Shown here piece after piece: positions 5,731 through 7,593 of a stretch of DNA of 7,593 nt. The notes under the pieces were generated by a model. That model was not told the DNA's origin. It did not search any database and was given only the letters and a program-made list of their open reading frames with translations. The stretch covers positions 1 through 7,593 of the forward strand of contig DLYJ01000175.1 in assembly GCA_003447785.1 (NCBI GenBank), given 5' to 3'. This DNA is from Treponema sp. GTDB taxonomy: Bacteria; Spirochaetota; Spirochaetia; Treponematales; Treponemataceae. Position numbers and translations under genes: made by a program. How positions within the stretch are numbered: the stretch's first letter is position 1; each line of letters opens with the position of its first letter.

Positions 5731-6720
5731 TTATTCGTCTTCGCTTACTGTAGCGTCAACATTGAGGTTTACAGTGTAAGTTCTGCCGTTTACGGCCTTT
5801 ACGGTCTTTGTAATTTCGTAGTCGCCGATGATGAACTTAACTGTGTGATCGCCCGGAGTGATAATTACCGCTTCCTTTGAATGTGCAAAATCTGCGCCGT
5901 CCAGAAGAATCCTTGCGTTTTCCGGAGAAATGATTTTGATAAGTGGTTCAATTCCCTTGAGCTGGACAGTCTGAGAAGTCTTCTTTGCCTGTTCAACAAT
6001 AAAGGTTCTTGTTTCGTTGCGGTAATCCTTGCTTGTTACGGAAAGGTGGTGTTCGCCCGATTTGAGGATTACGGGGAACTGGTTTGGCGCAAACTGGTTG
6101 TCGTCAATATAAACTTCAAAAGTTCCGTTTTTGCCCTGAGGATGTTTAACTGCCAGATCAAAGTAGCCTTCATCCGTCAAAACCGGTTTTACGGAAATGT
6201 CAAATACCGCGTGTTCAAGAGATTCCGGTGCACCTTTCATTGCGAGGATAAACCTTAAAAAAACAAAGTCTGCCTTTTTATTCGAATAACCGGAAATAAT
6301 TGTGGCGTAGGGGCTCTGCTTTACGTTGAATTTATTTGTGAGCGGAATATAAACCGTAAGGTTCAGCTTGCCCGGAATTGTATTAACCGAAAGCCTGTTT
6401 CCTGAATAGTCAATTTTATCTGCAACCGGGGCAGGGCTTACGTTGTCGTATAAAAAGTATGCGATGGTGTCACGCCACTGTGCCACAGTGTCAGGAACCT
6501 TTATATTCAATTCAATTCCTGAAATAAAAGTTGTGTCTTTTGGAAGATAGATTGCAAGACCGTCAAAGACGCCGCAGTTTGTTGTCTGCGCTTCGTAACT
6601 CTGGGGAATGTTTACCTGCGCGGTTTTTGCGACACGGAAAGATTCTGCACTTAAAAGCGCTGCGGCCAGGAAAAAGAGAGAAAATGAAAAATATTTTTTT
6701 GCATTATTTATACTTTTCAT
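5731..6720 (-). CDS. Secreted protein with two PEGA-like modules
   Basis: This encodes a 329-residue exported protein of unknown function. Residues 1-25 form a signal peptide: a basic start, a Phe/Leu/Ala-rich core and likely cleavage after LLSA. No lipobox cysteine is present, so a soluble periplasmic or surface protein is likely. Residues 26-195 are beta-rich and I do not recognise them. Residues 199-256 and 259-323 look like two tandem PEGA-type beta-sandwich repeats. The second is clearest: ISPENARILLDG, then an ITPGDHTVKF turn, then a YTVNL final strand. PEGA modules are common in surface-associated proteins and are thought to mediate binding; they carry no catalytic site. The acidic tail is short. 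The gene lies 45 bp downstream of the M23 peptidase gene on the same strand, so an operon is plausible. No SD is obvious before the ATG. Its transcript may end at the 5556-5582 terminator. Confidence 0.8.
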   Translation of the reverse strand: MKSINNAKKYFSFSLFFLAAALLSAESFRVAKTAQVNIPQSYEAQTTNCGVFDGLAIYLPKDTTFISGIELNIKVPDTVAQWRDTIAYFLYDNVSPAPVADKIDYSGNRLSVNTIPGKLNLTVYIPLTNKFNVKQSPYATIISGYSNKKADFVFLRFILAMKGAPESLEHAVFDISVKPVLTDEGYFDLAVKHPQGKNGTFEVYIDDNQFAPNQFPVILKSGEHHLSVTSKDYRNETRTFIVEQAKKTSQTVQLKGIEPLIKIISPENARILLDGADFAHSKEAVIITPGDHTVKFIIGDYEITKTVKAVNGRTYTVNLNVDATVSEDE

Positions 6721-6753
6721 ACTTAATATAATAATAATTGAATTTTATAAAAT

Positions 6754-6783
6754 GGTATAGTGTCGTTACCGTATATTGAGCAA
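6754..6783 (-). promoter_or_regulatory. Possible weak promoter of the PEGA-protein gene
   Basis: On the minus strand, TTGCTC (6783-6778) and TATACC (6759-6754) are 18 bp apart. The -35 lies inside the last codons of the M23 gene, and an AT-rich leader of about 27 nt would follow. Both hexamers are imperfect, and the AT-rich stretch nearer the ATG offers other -10-like words, so the call is weak. Confidence 0.3.
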
Positions 6784-7593
6784 TTTTTCAGGATCTGTTG
6801 AACTTCCGTTTTTGATAAGTTCAAAATGAAGGTGAGGGCCTGTGCTCATTCCCGTGGTGCCGACTTTGCCGATTAAGGTTCCGCCGTTAATTTTTTGACC
6901 TCGCTGTGCTGTTATCCTCGAAAGGTGGGCGTAGATGCTTTTCATGCCGTTGTAGTGGGTAATGATGATGTAATTGCCGTAGGTTGCATTAAAGCCGGTG
7001 TAAGTTACTTCGCCCGCCTTGCAGGCAAAGACGTCTGTTCCTTCTGAGGCGGCCAGGTCAATGCCCGAGTGAAATTTCCACTTTCCGCTTATCGGGCTGA
7101 TTCTGTAGCCGTATTCACTTGTCAGAACGCTCTGCTTGAGGGGAGTTATCATGTTTGTGTCGACAAAAAAGAGATAGGTTGAATTATCAAATCGCTCCCG
7201 TTCGAGAAAGTAATATATTTTTCCGTCAATATTGAATTCAATTGAATCTGTGATTTTACCGTCCGTCAAATACTGCTTGTGGAGCAGAAATTCCCAGGGG
7301 CAGGAGGGCTTTTGAGGAACAAAAATCCCGCTGAATGTGGATACAAGAAGTGTTTTGCCTTGGATTTTCTGGTCGGCTCCGGTTAAATGATTCAATGTTG
7401 CAATTGTTTCTTTGTAAACAGGCGAAAGACGGGCACTGAGCCACATAAAATCCATTCCCTGTGGAACAACCAGCCTGTAAAAAGTGTAAATCGGCTGTTC
7501 GTAGCGGTTTTTAGGATTTGAATTTTGCGTTGAAAGATTTTTGCCCGTATTGGCGTACACTTTTGAATTAAAATCCGCTTCTTCGCCAAACTG
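6766..7593 (-). CDS. M23 (LytM-type) peptidoglycan peptidase with LysM-like domain, 5' end outside window
   Basis: The frame stays open to the right edge: eleven codons upstream of GTG 7560 are also coding, so the gene is 5'-truncated by the window and that GTG is not a credible start. The visible 275 residues begin QFGEEADF. Residues 38-88 resemble a LysM fold: YRLVVPQG, an ALSARL-type helix, ETIATLNHL, then KIQGKTLLVSTFSGIFV. Its VPQG replaces the usual VKKGDT, so it is a divergent LysM. Residues 150-275 are an M23 zinc metallopeptidase domain with every ligand and catalytic residue intact: HSGID (His175, Asp179), YAH (His223) and HLH (His254, His256). It likely cleaves peptidoglycan cross-bridges or stem peptides outside the cytoplasmic membrane. 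Unlike degenerate LytM activators (EnvC/NlpD type), it should be catalytically active. The PEGA gene follows 45 bp downstream. Confidence 0.9.
   Translation of the reverse strand, partial: QFGEEADFNSKVYANTGKNLSTQNSNPKNRYEQPIYTFYRLVVPQGMDFMWLSARLSPVYKETIATLNHLTGADQKIQGKTLLVSTFSGIFVPQKPSCPWEFLLHKQYLTDGKITDSIEFNIDGKIYYFLERERFDNSTYLFFVDTNMITPLKQSVLTSEYGYRISPISGKWKFHSGIDLAASEGTDVFACKAGEVTYTGFNATYGNYIIITHYNGMKSIYAHLSRITAQRGQKINGGTLIGKVGTTGMSTGPHLHFELIKNGSSTDPEKLLNIR

Noticed and set aside
5881..6258. 125-codon plus-strand open frame inside the PEGA gene
   Set aside because: It has no SD, a cysteine/arginine-rich composition and no recognisable motif. It is antisense to a convincing secreted protein and is a shadow frame.
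7558..7560. GTG as the start of the M23 gene
   Set aside because: The frame is open upstream to the window edge with no stop. There is no SD, and the N-terminal exported region expected of such proteins is missing, so the gene is simply cut by the window.

Overview
The window is a compact stretch of bacterial chromosome, best read as a Treponema-like spirochaete. The grounds are a small beta-barrel resembling a spirochaetal outer-membrane family, a tandem PEGA-type secreted protein, and the general style of the housekeeping genes. This is an inference from protein appearance, since no rRNA or other phylogenetic marker is present.

Left part (1-1536): the 3' end of clpB runs off the left edge. 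Its stop codon sits inside a 22-bp near-palindrome. A small outer-membrane beta-barrel gene follows, with a textbook Shine-Dalgarno (SD) sequence. Its 3' end overlaps by 33 bp the convergent rlmJ gene (23S rRNA adenine-N6 methyltransferase). rlmJ and tyrS (1614-2858) are divergent and share a 77-bp intergenic region carrying a promoter for each.

Middle (2859-5483): a bidirectional intrinsic terminator separates tyrS from the convergent gene for a class A penicillin-binding protein (PBP1A type, glycosyltransferase plus transpeptidase).

Right part (5484-7593, all on the minus strand): a 247-bp intergenic region carries the most interesting signal. It contains a good -10 element, a long hairpin with a C-rich 15-nt loop, a short hairpin and a very strong intrinsic terminator. 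Together these look like an autonomous small RNA, or a structured leader upstream of the PBP gene. Further right are a secreted protein with two PEGA-like modules and the 3' part of a LysM-like/M23 peptidase gene that enters from the right edge.

The right half therefore has an envelope and peptidoglycan theme: M23 peptidase, PEGA protein, candidate RNA, PBP1A. A second theme is translation initiation. tyrS, rlmJ and the PBP gene each have a promoter whose -10 element lies only 5-9 nt before the start codon, which predicts leaderless or nearly leaderless mRNAs. The barrel gene instead has a strong SD. All promoter, RNA and leaderless calls come from reading the sequence by eye and are untested.
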